Below, one piece after another: positions 4,967 to 11,307 of a stretch of 11,307 bases of DNA. Under the pieces are notes generated by a model, which did not search any database, had not been told where the DNA came from, and saw only the letters and a list, made by a program, of their open reading frames with translations. The translations under genes were made by a program, and so were the position numbers. The stretch lies in contig JAGBFZ010000199.1 in the NCBI GenBank assembly GCA_018110855.1, positions 1 through 11,307 of the forward strand. The letters run 5' to 3'. Each line of letters begins with the position of its first letter. Positions within the stretch are counted from its first letter, which is position 1. The stretch comes from Oscillospiraceae bacterium (lineage in GTDB: Bacteria; Bacillota; Clostridia; Oscillospirales; Ruminococcaceae).

Positions 4967-6261
4967 TCTGAAACAAGCTCTCTGACCTCGACCCTTTTGA
5001 TCTTCCCCGATGAAAAATATGCAAACACAAAAAAGCATAAGCAGATCATCAGAATGGGAACGGCAGCGGTGAGGGCAGTGATTTTTGAATCAAAGCAGGA
5101 TATGCCGATGTTTTTTAACAGCAGGCTGAGAAGTTTTTCTGAGAAGAAAGCCGAAAGAACTGCACCAATTGCTCCTCCGATAACCGATATGATAAGGAAT
5201 CTCAATGCAAAGCACAGCCGCAGTCTGCCCGAGGTAAATCCAAGAGCCTTGTATATGCCCGAATCACGTCTTTCTCTCAGGAACGCCTTTGAGCAGACCA
5301 TATGCACAGCCACAAGAGCGAACACAGCGGATACAGAATATATAACGCCTATTATAACATCCATAAGCGTGTCAATTATCCCTGTCATGCTGTCGGCATA
5401 GCCGTCCTGCTCGGTCAGCTCCGCTTCAAGGATATCACTGTAATTCTCGTTCAGCATTTTTACGATGCTGTCTGCAAGGCTGTCGTCGGAAAGGGTGATA
5501 TACATAATTCCCGGAGTGATATCGCAAAGCTGCGAACCCGCATCAAAGTTCATAGTAAAGCATCTTCCCAGATCCTGCACCGACTGATATATTCCCGTTA
5601 TCATAAATTCGGCGCTTCCTCCGCCATAGCTGACATTTACCTTATCGCCAACCCTTTTGCCTATCTCCTCCGAAACGTTTTCCGTTATCATTATTTCGTT
5701 ATCGTAGATAGGCGCCCTGCCCTTCAGCACACTTTTGAGTATATCGGGTTTGCTGTAAACCGTACAGCACATTTCCGTTTCGTCGATAGTCATATATGTT
5801 GTGCTTGAAAATACCACAGAAGCATTTTCGTCAATTTCCATAATGCTGCTTTCGGTTTTGGAAATATCCGAAAGCTCAAAATGATTGTTAGGCTTTGCCT
5901 GCACCTGGCCGTTTAATGCTCCGAAGGCTTCTATCATGCTGTTTGCTGACATTCCTCCTGCAAGTATTGTTATGGTTATCATAAAGAATATCAGCAGTGC
6001 AGCTATCAGCGCAGTACCGATGTATGCTTTCGGGTGAGAGGTTATCTGACGCATCGCAAGGAAAAAGGAAAGAGGCTTTTTCTCTATGGGAATGTTTGCC
6101 GGACTGTCGAAATATATCTCCTCCGCACCGCCCGATATTGCTCTCACGGGAGATATTCTGCCGATCTTTTTGGAAACGATAATAATATAAACCGTACAGA
6201 GAATTATAATTCCCAATAAAACAAGCAGACATTTTCCTACGGAAATATTTGTGGATACCAT
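4963..6261 (-). CDS. FtsX/MacB-type ABC transporter permease, C-terminal part (split by in-frame stop)
   Basis: This 432-codon frame is the direct in-frame continuation of 6265-7323. Only the codons TGA (6267-6265) and ATA (6264-6262) separate them. Residues 10-29 form the fourth membrane helix of the complete protein, followed by the cytoplasmic linker KKIGRISPVRAISGG typical of this family. Helix 5 (about 80-101) leads to an extracellular domain (about 102-300). The second FtsX core follows: helix 6 at 302-322, the coupling loop LRERRDSGIYKALGFTSGRLRL, helix 7 at 353-373, helix 8 at 396-416, and the usual basic end KIKRVEVRELVSE. No Shine-Dalgarno-like sequence precedes the ATG at 6261, so translation would need reinitiation or stop readthrough. 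The sequence shows no other damage, so the break is recent, an error, or tolerated. Likely role: half of an efflux or mechanotransmission transporter for antimicrobial peptides or similar compounds. Confidence 0.85.
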   Translation of the reverse strand: MVSTNISVGKCLLVLLGIIILCTVYIIIVSKKIGRISPVRAISGGAEEIYFDSPANIPIEKKPLSFFLAMRQITSHPKAYIGTALIAALLIFFMITITILAGGMSANSMIEAFGALNGQVQAKPNNHFELSDISKTESSIMEIDENASVVFSSTTYMTIDETEMCCTVYSKPDILKSVLKGRAPIYDNEIMITENVSEEIGKRVGDKVNVSYGGGSAEFMITGIYQSVQDLGRCFTMNFDAGSQLCDITPGIMYITLSDDSLADSIVKMLNENYSDILEAELTEQDGYADSMTGIIDTLMDVIIGVIYSVSAVFALVAVHMVCSKAFLRERRDSGIYKALGFTSGRLRLCFALRFLIISVIGGAIGAVLSAFFSEKLLSLLLKNIGISCFDSKITALTAAVPILMICLCFFVFAYFSSGKIKRVEVRELVSE

Positions 6262-6264
6262 TAT

Positions 6265-7323
6265 TCACGTAATAGGCTGAAACAGCTTTCCGAGAATTTT
6301 TGTAAGCGGGAACGAAGACGCTATTCCGATAACGCCGCCTATGGCAAGAGCGCAGAAATACTGTATAATATAGATAAGTCTTATCTTGTTCTCGGTAAAG
6401 CCCTGTGCCTTTAAAATACCGAGGCTCACATATTCTGTTTCAATGGTTGTTACAATGCTGTGATTTATTGCTATCATTACAACTATTATCAGCAGGAGCA
6501 CATATACGCACAGCATTTTTGTGCCCGTTTCGGTGAAGATAGTTGTTATCTCGTCGCTGCTTTCCCTTGACTGTGTAAAGAGTGCTATGTCAACTATCTG
6601 ACATTTACGGTTAAGCTCCTTTTTAAATTCCGTTATGGAAAGCCCGCTGCTTTCGGCTTGGAAAATATGGATTATCCTGCAAGGGAACAGCAGGCTGAAA
6701 GCTGCATTCTCGTTATCGGTATTTTCGGAATACATCCGTTCAAAATCGTTTTCTGAAATGAAGAACTGCTTTATACCGATGGACATTGAGCCTAAAAACG
6801 GGTCCTCAACAAAGCCCTTGACGGTAAATTTTTCTTCGCCGTTCTTGGTGTTTATCATTATTTCCGAACCGATGTCACAGCCGTAAACGGTTTTCATTGC
6901 GGCAGGAACATATACCTCCCCCTCGAATAAGCCGTCGGGAGCTGTTTGAAATTCCATTATTTCTTCATCATAAACAGGAAGAGAATTTTCCCATTTCAGA
7001 AGAAAAAACGGATTTTTCCCCTCACGTTCGCCTATCTTGTATGACAAAAATGCCATTGCATTTTCGCCGCGAATTCTCTCAATGTTTTCATTTTCCGAAA
7101 GGGTTTTCAGAATATCATCGTCAAGCTCGCTTTCGGAAATAAATGCTGCAAGATCTCCCGTATCGGCGTTTTTATGGGCACGCTGTATTCCGTCATAAAC
7201 ATTGTCGTTGTTGCTGACTGTTACGGAAAAGGACAGGGTGATTATCATCATAAGCAGGATAACGCTTATGAATGCGCCCTTTTTGTGACGAACATTTGCT
7301 TTCAGCAAGGTAAGAATTTCCAT
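6265..7323 (-). CDS. FtsX/MacB-type ABC transporter permease, N-terminal part (ends at premature TGA)
   Basis: 352 residues. TM1 is at about 17-36 and a large extracellular domain lies at about 37-268. The first FtsX core follows: TM2 at 270-290, the loop TTIETEYVSLGILKAQGFTENKIRL, and TM3 at 318-340. The frame then stops at TGA just before the fourth helix. Rejoined with the following frame it gives about 786 residues and eight helices, the normal size for a two-FtsX-domain permease. On its own it lacks half the channel. The start at 7323 follows GGTGGAG and lies 9 nt after the ATPase stop, so the two are translated as a pair. The gene pair belongs to a response regulator-kinase-ATPase-permease set of the Bce/Mac type. 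Best read as a pseudogene by nonsense mutation, or a sequencing error, since TGA is an ordinary stop in neighbouring genes. Confidence 0.85.
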   Translation of the reverse strand: MEILTLLKANVRHKKGAFISVILLMMIITLSFSVTVSNNDNVYDGIQRAHKNADTGDLAAFISESELDDDILKTLSENENIERIRGENAMAFLSYKIGEREGKNPFFLLKWENSLPVYDEEIMEFQTAPDGLFEGEVYVPAAMKTVYGCDIGSEIMINTKNGEEKFTVKGFVEDPFLGSMSIGIKQFFISENDFERMYSENTDNENAAFSLLFPCRIIHIFQAESSGLSITEFKKELNRKCQIVDIALFTQSRESSDEITTIFTETGTKMLCVYVLLLIIVVMIAINHSIVTTIETEYVSLGILKAQGFTENKIRLIYIIQYFCALAIGGVIGIASSFPLTKILGKLFQPIT

Positions 7324-7332
7324 ATCTCCACC

Positions 7333-8094
7333 TCACCATTCCATTGAATTGAGCCATGCGCTGACCTGCGTTTCACGGCTTTTTTCTTCTTGAGGAGAAT
7401 ATGGCGGCAAGGTCAGCTCGCCGATGATCTTTCCGTCTGCGATATAGAGTATCCTTGATGCTCTGAGGGCGGCTCTCATATCGTGAGTGACCATTAAAAT
7501 GCTTTGTCCCGACTCGTTTAACTCTGTGAGAAGATTCAATACTTCCGTTGTATTTTTTCGGTTCAGCGCACCCGTAGGTTCGTCCGCAAACAGCAGCTTC
7601 GGCTCGTTTATTACTGCCCTTGCAATAGCGCAGCGCTGCTGTTCACCCCCTGAGACCTGTGACGGAAGATGAGCTTTTATGTGAGATATACCCATTTGTT
7701 CAAGGAGCTTTTCCGTCCGCGCCTTGACCTGTGCGGCGGACTTATCCTTGTTGAGATACCCGGGTACGGCGATATTTTCAAACAGCGACAGATTGCTAAC
7801 AAGATGCATCTGCTGAAATATAAAGCCGAAATCTGTATGGCGAAGCCCTGCAAGCCCCTTTTCATTCATTTTCACAAGGTCCTTTCCGCCGTAAAGCACC
7901 TGTCCTGCGGTGGCTCTGTCCATGCCGCTGAGAGCGTACAGCAGGGTGGATTTCCCCGAACCCGAGGCGCCCATTATAACGGTAAAATCCCCCTCGAAAA
8001 GTTCCAGATCAACGTGGGATAAGATATGTATCTGACCGCCGTTATGGGCGAAGCTTTTGCAAAGTCCTTTTGCAGATAAGATCGTATTTTTCAT
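7333..8094 (-). CDS. ABC transporter ATP-binding protein (MacB/LolD/BceA type)
   Basis: 253 residues with every ATPase motif intact: Walker [10 protein letters not shown] (42-50), Q-loop Gln94 (FIFQQMHLV), signature VSGGEQQR (137-144), Walker B LLFADEP with Asp161-Glu162, and H-switch His194 (VTHD). The PTGALN after Walker B and the overall length place it with ATPases that drive FtsX-type permeases (MacB, LolD, BceA). I chose the ATG at 8094 because AAAGGAA lies 7 nt upstream; the in-frame ATG at 8127 would fall between the -10 and -35 boxes of the candidate promoter and has no ribosome site. The protein should couple ATP hydrolysis to the adjacent permease, which is currently interrupted. 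Regulation by the neighbouring response regulator is suggested by the tandem repeat upstream. Confidence 0.94.
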   Translation of the reverse strand: MKNTILSAKGLCKSFAHNGGQIHILSHVDLELFEGDFTVIMGASGSGKSTLLYALSGMDRATAGQVLYGGKDLVKMNEKGLAGLRHTDFGFIFQQMHLVSNLSLFENIAVPGYLNKDKSAAQVKARTEKLLEQMGISHIKAHLPSQVSGGEQQRCAIARAVINEPKLLFADEPTGALNRKNTTEVLNLLTELNESGQSILMVTHDMRAALRASRILYIADGKIIGELTLPPYSPQEEKSRETQVSAWLNSMEW

Positions 8095-8117
8095 ATAGCC
8101 GTTCCTTTCTGTTGGTG

Positions 8118-8126
8118 ATAATACCA
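8118..8126 (-). promoter_or_regulatory. Extended -10 promoter element of the ABC genes
   Basis: On the minus strand TGG-TATTAT (8126-8118) fits an extended -10 box (TGn plus TATAAT-like). The -35 position (8146-8141, TAATAA) is poor and lies inside the tandem repeat. A weak -35 covered by an activator site is the expected layout for response-regulator activation. The start of transcription would be near 8111, very close to the ATPase ribosome site. Confidence 0.5.
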
Positions 8127-8138
8127 TTTTACCGCAAA

Positions 8139-8160
8139 AGTTATTAAGAAGTAATTAAGA
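8139..8160 (-). promoter_or_regulatory. 11-bp tandem repeat, candidate response regulator binding site
   Basis: On the + strand AGTTATTAAGA (8139-8149) is followed directly by AGTAATTAAGA (8150-8160), identical at 10 of 11 positions. Head-to-tail repeats at an 11-bp period, one helical turn, are what OmpR/PhoB-family regulators bind as dimers. The site overlaps the kinase stop codon (8155-8157) and the -35 region of the ABC genes. Confidence 0.6.
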
Positions 8161-9300
8161 GTCCTGACGGATCATGGGTAAAATTACGATCGCTTCAAGC
8201 CCGTCATTGTGATTATGCAGAAGTATTTTCCCGTTCATCTGCTCAGTGATATATTTTACAATGTAAAGTCCAAGCCCCGAGCCCTGCTCATTTCCGCAGT
8301 TTTTTCCACGATAGAATTTATGGAATATAAAGGGCATATCCTCGTCGGGAATACCTTTCCCATAATCACGGAAATGTATCAGGACATTGCCGTCCGACAG
8401 TGTTATAAATACTTCTATTTCAGTCTTTGCATATTTTCGTGCATTGTTGATGATATTTTCCGTTATTTGCATAAGCCTGTTTTTATCCGCTTTCACAGCT
8501 GCTGTAAAATCGGGATTTCTGAAATTCACATCGTTATGCTCCGCCGCTATCTCACCCACCGCATTTTGGATGAATCCGCAAAGCTCAAATGTCTCGGGAC
8601 TCATTTTCAGCTTGTCAAGATCGGATAGAGAATGCAAAAACAGATCGTTTGTGAGCCGTGATACTTCATCGCATTTTTTCATTATAACACCGAGATATTT
8701 TTCACGTTTTTCGGGAGTGCCGTCAAGATTGGCTTCCAGTCCCTCGGCGTAAGCTCGGATAGAAGCAATGGGCGTTTTTATATCGTGGGAAAGAGTGGCT
8801 ATAACGGTCTTGTTGTTTTCGATCGCCTCACGTTCGCAGGAACGGGCTTTGCTTATCTCGCGGCGCATACTGTCGAAAGCCCACGTAAACTCGCCGAAAT
8901 AGTTAGAACGCTCATAATCAAGCGGGATATCGAAATTCCCCTGTGAGATCTTTTCTGCAAAGCTTTTCATTTTTTCAAAGGGACGGAGTATGGCAAAATA
9001 TACATAGCTGAATATTACAGCGCAAAATACGATACAAATCCCGCACATAACAAAGATCCCGATATTAACATGGGAAACGATCTGTGAGGAGCGTATGCTT
9101 TCCGAAAGCGCCGCCGTTTTTTCAGGTATTTTTTCATACTCGCCCATTTTTGCAAGCTGTTCGATCTCATTTACAGCAACAAGCTGCTCCGACTTACTAT
9201 CCTGTGAATATGTTTGCCTTTCCGAAAAAAACAGTATGACTGCAGCGATTATAATAAGCGCCGAAAACAATGCCGCTGCGGAGATCAGTCTGCCCTTCAT
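8155..9300 (-). CDS. Two-component sensor histidine kinase
   Basis: 381 residues. TM1 (about 7-25), a short extracytoplasmic domain of about 50 residues, TM2 (about 79-104), HAMP linker (104-157), HisKA with the phospho-acceptor His172 in LSHDIKTP, and an ATPase domain. The ATPase domain has an N-box (ITENIINNARKYA, about 279-291), G1 (DYGKGIP, 312-318), F-box (FHKFYRG) and G2 (GSGLGL, 340-345). All catalytic blocks are present, so the kinase looks functional. It starts at the ATG overlapping the stop of the response regulator (ATGA, 9300-9297), preceded by GGAGGTGAAGGA, so translation is coupled. The small extracellular loop could sense a ligand or the ABC transporter itself, as in Bce-type modules. 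The signal is unknown. Confidence 0.94.
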   Translation of the reverse strand: MKGRLISAAALFSALIIIAAVILFFSERQTYSQDSKSEQLVAVNEIEQLAKMGEYEKIPEKTAALSESIRSSQIVSHVNIGIFVMCGICIVFCAVIFSYVYFAILRPFEKMKSFAEKISQGNFDIPLDYERSNYFGEFTWAFDSMRREISKARSCEREAIENNKTVIATLSHDIKTPIASIRAYAEGLEANLDGTPEKREKYLGVIMKKCDEVSRLTNDLFLHSLSDLDKLKMSPETFELCGFIQNAVGEIAAEHNDVNFRNPDFTAAVKADKNRLMQITENIINNARKYAKTEIEVFITLSDGNVLIHFRDYGKGIPDEDMPFIFHKFYRGKNCGNEQGSGLGLYIVKYITEQMNGKILLHNHNDGLEAIVILPMIRQDS

Positions 9301-9896
9301 TCCTTCACCTCCAGCATATAACCGACCTTGTAGACGGTTTTGATAAACTGAGGCTCGGCAGGATCATCCTCTAATTTTTCACGGAGCCATCGGATATGCA
9401 CCGTAAGGGTCGACGGCTCCACCATTGAAAACGCTCCCCACACCTCAGACAGAAGCTTTTCCTTTGGAACGGCTGTATTTTTATGCTCGCAGAGATATGC
9501 AAGCAGGTCAAATTCCCGGAGAGAAAGTGACACGTTTTCACCGTTTTTCGTGACTGTCCTGGATGTGATATTTACAGTAATATTTCCGAATGTCACGTTT
9601 TTTTCTCTCTCGGAAAAGCCATAGGTTCTGCGGATAAGCGCATTTATTCTGGAGAGCAGCTCCTTCATGGAATACGGCTTGGGAAGATAATCATCACCGC
9701 CGATGTCAAAGCCTGTGGTATCGGGCAGGTTAATATCAAGCAGTATAAGATGAAATGTATTTTCAGACAAAAGCTCAAAGGCTTTTTCGCTGTTTTGGGC
9801 GCAGGTCACGCCATAGCCGTAGCTATCAAGCATTTCGGAGATGATAAATGACAAATCCTCATCATCGTCTATTATGAGTATTTGTTTTTGGGACAT
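9297..9896 (-). CDS. OmpR-family response regulator with internally deleted receiver domain
   Basis: 199 residues instead of the usual 225-230. The N-terminal receiver begins normally, with acidic residues Asp10-Asp12 and phospho-acceptor Asp54 in LILLDINLPD. But TTGFD (61-64) runs straight into IGGDDYLPKPYS, with Lys73 only 19 residues after Asp54 where about 50 is normal. About 30 residues are missing, which should hold the third helix, the fourth strand with its conserved Thr/Ser, and most of the fourth helix. The deletion keeps the frame. The C-terminal winged-helix domain (about 105-199: LSLREFDLLAYL, TLTVHIRWLREKLE, IKTVYKVGYML) is complete and should still bind DNA. The start follows AAGGAG. 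It lies 86 nt after the glycosidase gene and overlaps the kinase by 4 nt. Phosphorylation control is probably lost. Confidence 0.9.
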   Translation of the reverse strand: MSQKQILIIDDDEDLSFIISEMLDSYGYGVTCAQNSEKAFELLSENTFHLILLDINLPDTTGFDIGGDDYLPKPYSMKELLSRINALIRRTYGFSEREKNVTFGNITVNITSRTVTKNGENVSLSLREFDLLAYLCEHKNTAVPKEKLLSEVWGAFSMVEPSTLTVHIRWLREKLEDDPAEPQFIKTVYKVGYMLEVKE

Positions 9897-9960
9897 AGTA
9901 TTCTCCTTATGGATTTTTTGAAATGAGCTTCATCTGGTTGTTCTATCTCCCTGTTTCGTT

Positions 9961-9972
9961 TATAAAAGCTAT
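9961..9972 (+). repeat. Right copy of 12-bp direct repeat, within an AT-rich inverted repeat
   Basis: TATAAAAGCTAT is identical to 4955-4966. It also forms part of an AT-only inverted repeat, TTATAAAA (9960-9967) with TTTTATAA (9981-9988), that overlaps the glycosidase stop. The stem lacks GC pairs and no T-tract follows on the minus strand, so it is at best a weak terminator. The 86-nt gap between the glycosidase and the response regulator shows no convincing promoter. Confidence 0.4.
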
Positions 9973-9982
9973 CTGCATATTT

Positions 9983-11307
9983 TTATAATTCAATTTCAAA
10001 AACATATTCGCATACTGCATTTGCAGAGGTGATCTCACATATCATTCTGCCTTCAAATTCGGGTGCGTGTTCAAAGTAGATATGGTCGTCCTTGAAAAGC
10101 GGATATATCTCGACCTCGAATTTTTCGGGAAAGCCATAGCGTGCAAGTCCTGTTGTCCAGCCTTCGCCTGTATAAAAATCATCATCGGCAAGCTGTCCGT
10201 CAATATAAAGGCGCGACTTGGTGCCTGTGTAATCTATCTTAACATAGCATTCCTCGCAGGGGGAAATATCCGAAACCTTTATCTCGTATTTTTTTACTCC
10301 GTCAGTTTTGGAAATGAGCGCAAAGGTGACGGAAGGAGCATTTTCTTTTTTGCAGGTGCAGGAATAAATATGCAGTCCGTTTTCTTCTGCCTTGTACTCA
10401 AATCCCGCAGGTACTTTTTTCAGCCGGGGATATGTTTTTATTACAGGAGAGCTTTCGCCGTAAAGCCTGAAGCCGTTATCCTTTTCACATACGATCCCAT
10501 CGCTGATGATAAGATATTCTTCTCCATGTATATTGAGCTTGTATGCGTTAAGCGCATCTTCTCTGCTTATGACCTCAAATTCCGCATTGCCCACGGCTTC
10601 ATATTTGTATGGTCTGTCGGTATAAAGCACAGCTTTTCCGTTTATCATGCAAAGAGGTGTGGCGGTGATATATTTAAGCGTTCCCCCGCCTGTCTGCATA
10701 TTTACGGGATAGAAGAAATGATCTCCGTTTCTGATGTCAACAGGCGGCAGAGTTATTTTTTCACCGTCAAGCTCTGCCGAAAGAACAGTATCCTTATGCT
10801 CTGCCATATCATAAAGACGCTGATAGTTATTTACAAAAATATAGCCCTTCTTTCCGTTATGGCGCACGGACATTCTCAGATCGGTAAGGTCATTCGGGTC
10901 GGAAGAAGTGCTTCCGGGGATATATGCAGGCATTGTACACAGCTCACTGCCAAAATCCTTAACGAACATTGAAAGCAGCTTTATTTCGCCGTAGCTTTCC
11001 GCACGCTGACCGTACTCACGAAGCGGTGCCTTGAAATCGTAAGAATATTCGGGAAGATCGTTAAGATATCCCGTTGCGGTGGATTCCTGAAGGGTCGTGA
11101 GCTTGCCATGGGGATTTGTGCCGCCGTGATACATATAATATCCCAGCAGATTGCAGCCGCTTGCAAGCTTTGTCAGAGACATTGCGCCGATGTCGTGACC
11201 GCTGGGAACAGTTCTTCTGTGCTTTGTTACCTGCAGCCCTCCCCCAAGCTCTGCGGTGAGATAAGGAAAATCGTTGAAATCAAAGGTAACTCCGTAACCG
11301 ATATGAT
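9983..11307 (-). CDS. Probable GH35 beta-galactosidase, N-terminal part outside window
   Basis: The frame is open to the window edge, so at least 441 residues are seen and the start lies beyond 11307; the internal ATG at 11182 is not the start. The visible part begins in the TIM-barrel: FPYLTAELGGGLQ carries the likely nucleophile Glu (codon 11251-11249). It continues with GCNLLGYYMYHGGTNPHG and TTLQES, both typical of GH35 beta-galactosidases. A TLNDLPEYSYDFKAPLREYGQ-like stretch follows, then beta-rich C-terminal domains (from about nt 10870 down). GH35 enzymes cleave terminal beta-galactosyl residues from glycans such as pectic or arabinogalactan side chains. No signal peptide can be judged because the N-terminus is missing. 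It is upstream of the response regulator on the same strand and unrelated to it in function as far as can be seen. Confidence 0.8.
   Translation of the reverse strand, partial: HIGYGVTFDFNDFPYLTAELGGGLQVTKHRRTVPSGHDIGAMSLTKLASGCNLLGYYMYHGGTNPHGKLTTLQESTATGYLNDLPEYSYDFKAPLREYGQRAESYGEIKLLSMFVKDFGSELCTMPAYIPGSTSSDPNDLTDLRMSVRHNGKKGYIFVNNYQRLYDMAEHKDTVLSAELDGEKITLPPVDIRNGDHFFYPVNMQTGGGTLKYITATPLCMINGKAVLYTDRPYKYEAVGNAEFEVISREDALNAYKLNIHGEEYLIISDGIVCEKDNGFRLYGESSPVIKTYPRLKKVPAGFEYKAEENGLHIYSCTCKKENAPSVTFALISKTDGVKKYEIKVSDISPCEECYVKIDYTGTKSRLYIDGQLADDDFYTGEGWTTGLARYGFPEKFEVEIYPLFKDDHIYFEHAPEFEGRMICEITSANAVCEYVFEIEL

Noticed and set aside
4946..5401. Open + strand frame continuing from the arsC stub (168 codons in all)
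   Set aside because: After codon 17 it no longer resembles ArsC, and beyond 4963 it is the antisense of a well-supported ABC permease end.
5302..5808. 168-codon + strand open frame
   Set aside because: Antisense to the permease's extracellular domain; no family features.
6265..6267. Selenocysteine or tryptophan readthrough at the in-frame TGA
   Set aside because: The residue is in a membrane-proximal linker with no redox role, no SECIS-like hairpin is obvious just downstream, and TGA ends several neighbouring genes.
10067..10972. Long + strand open frame of 301 codons
   Set aside because: It lies wholly antisense to the GH35 gene, has no ribosome site or known motif, and reads as low-complexity Phe/Ile/Lys/Cys-rich shadow sequence.
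1..11307. CRISPR array, tRNA, rRNA or transposase
   Set aside because: No regularly spaced repeats, cloverleaf or rRNA-like stretch, and no transposase or integrase motif seen in any frame.

Overview
The window looks like chromosomal DNA of a Gram-positive, low-to-moderate GC Firmicute. A Clostridia of the gut or rumen type, Ruminococcus-like, is the best guess. Reasons: consensus sigma-A promoters (TTGACA-N17-TATAAT), AGGAGG-type ribosome binding sites, a BirA-type bioB operator, an ECF-type biotin S-component, a clostridial-style ArsR/ArsP gene cluster, and a GH35-type glycosidase. The genus is inferred from gene content only. TGA is a normal stop here: SPFH, bioB, the small thioredoxin, the response regulator and the ABC ATPase all end in it.

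Layout. (1) 1-767, +: C-terminal part of an SPFH/band-7 (flotillin/stomatin-like) protein, closed by a strong hairpin at 829-860 that it shares with the convergent bioY. (2) 870-2475, -: bioB-bioY, driven by a perfect promoter whose -35 box lies inside a perfect BirA-like inverted repeat. (3) 2669-4945, +: a metalloid/redox operon of arsR, a cysteine-rich C_GCAxxG_C_C redox protein, an ArsP-type permease and a small CxxC thioredoxin. It ends in a 17-codon stub of an LMW-phosphatase-type arsenate reductase, cut off where the next module begins. (4) 4963-9896, - (read right to left): response regulator, histidine kinase, ABC ATPase and FtsX-type permease, a Bce/Mac-like sensing and efflux module. 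A near-perfect 11-bp tandem repeat, the expected kind of OmpR-family site, sits just upstream of the ABC genes next to an extended -10 box. (5) 9983-11307, -: C-terminal part of a probable GH35 beta-galactosidase that runs off the window.

Three things stand out. The ABC permease is one reading frame broken by a single in-frame TGA at 6265-6267. The response regulator lacks about 30 residues of its receiver domain, from just after the phospho-Asp loop to the start of the GGDDY loop. The ars-type operon ends in a truncated arsC exactly at the edge of the two-component/ABC module. A 12-bp direct repeat (TATAAAAGCTAT) occurs at both edges of that module. Together these suggest a module that was inserted or joined by rearrangement and is now decaying, unless the breaks are sequencing or assembly errors. 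The biotin pair and the ars-type cluster (apart from arsC) look intact.
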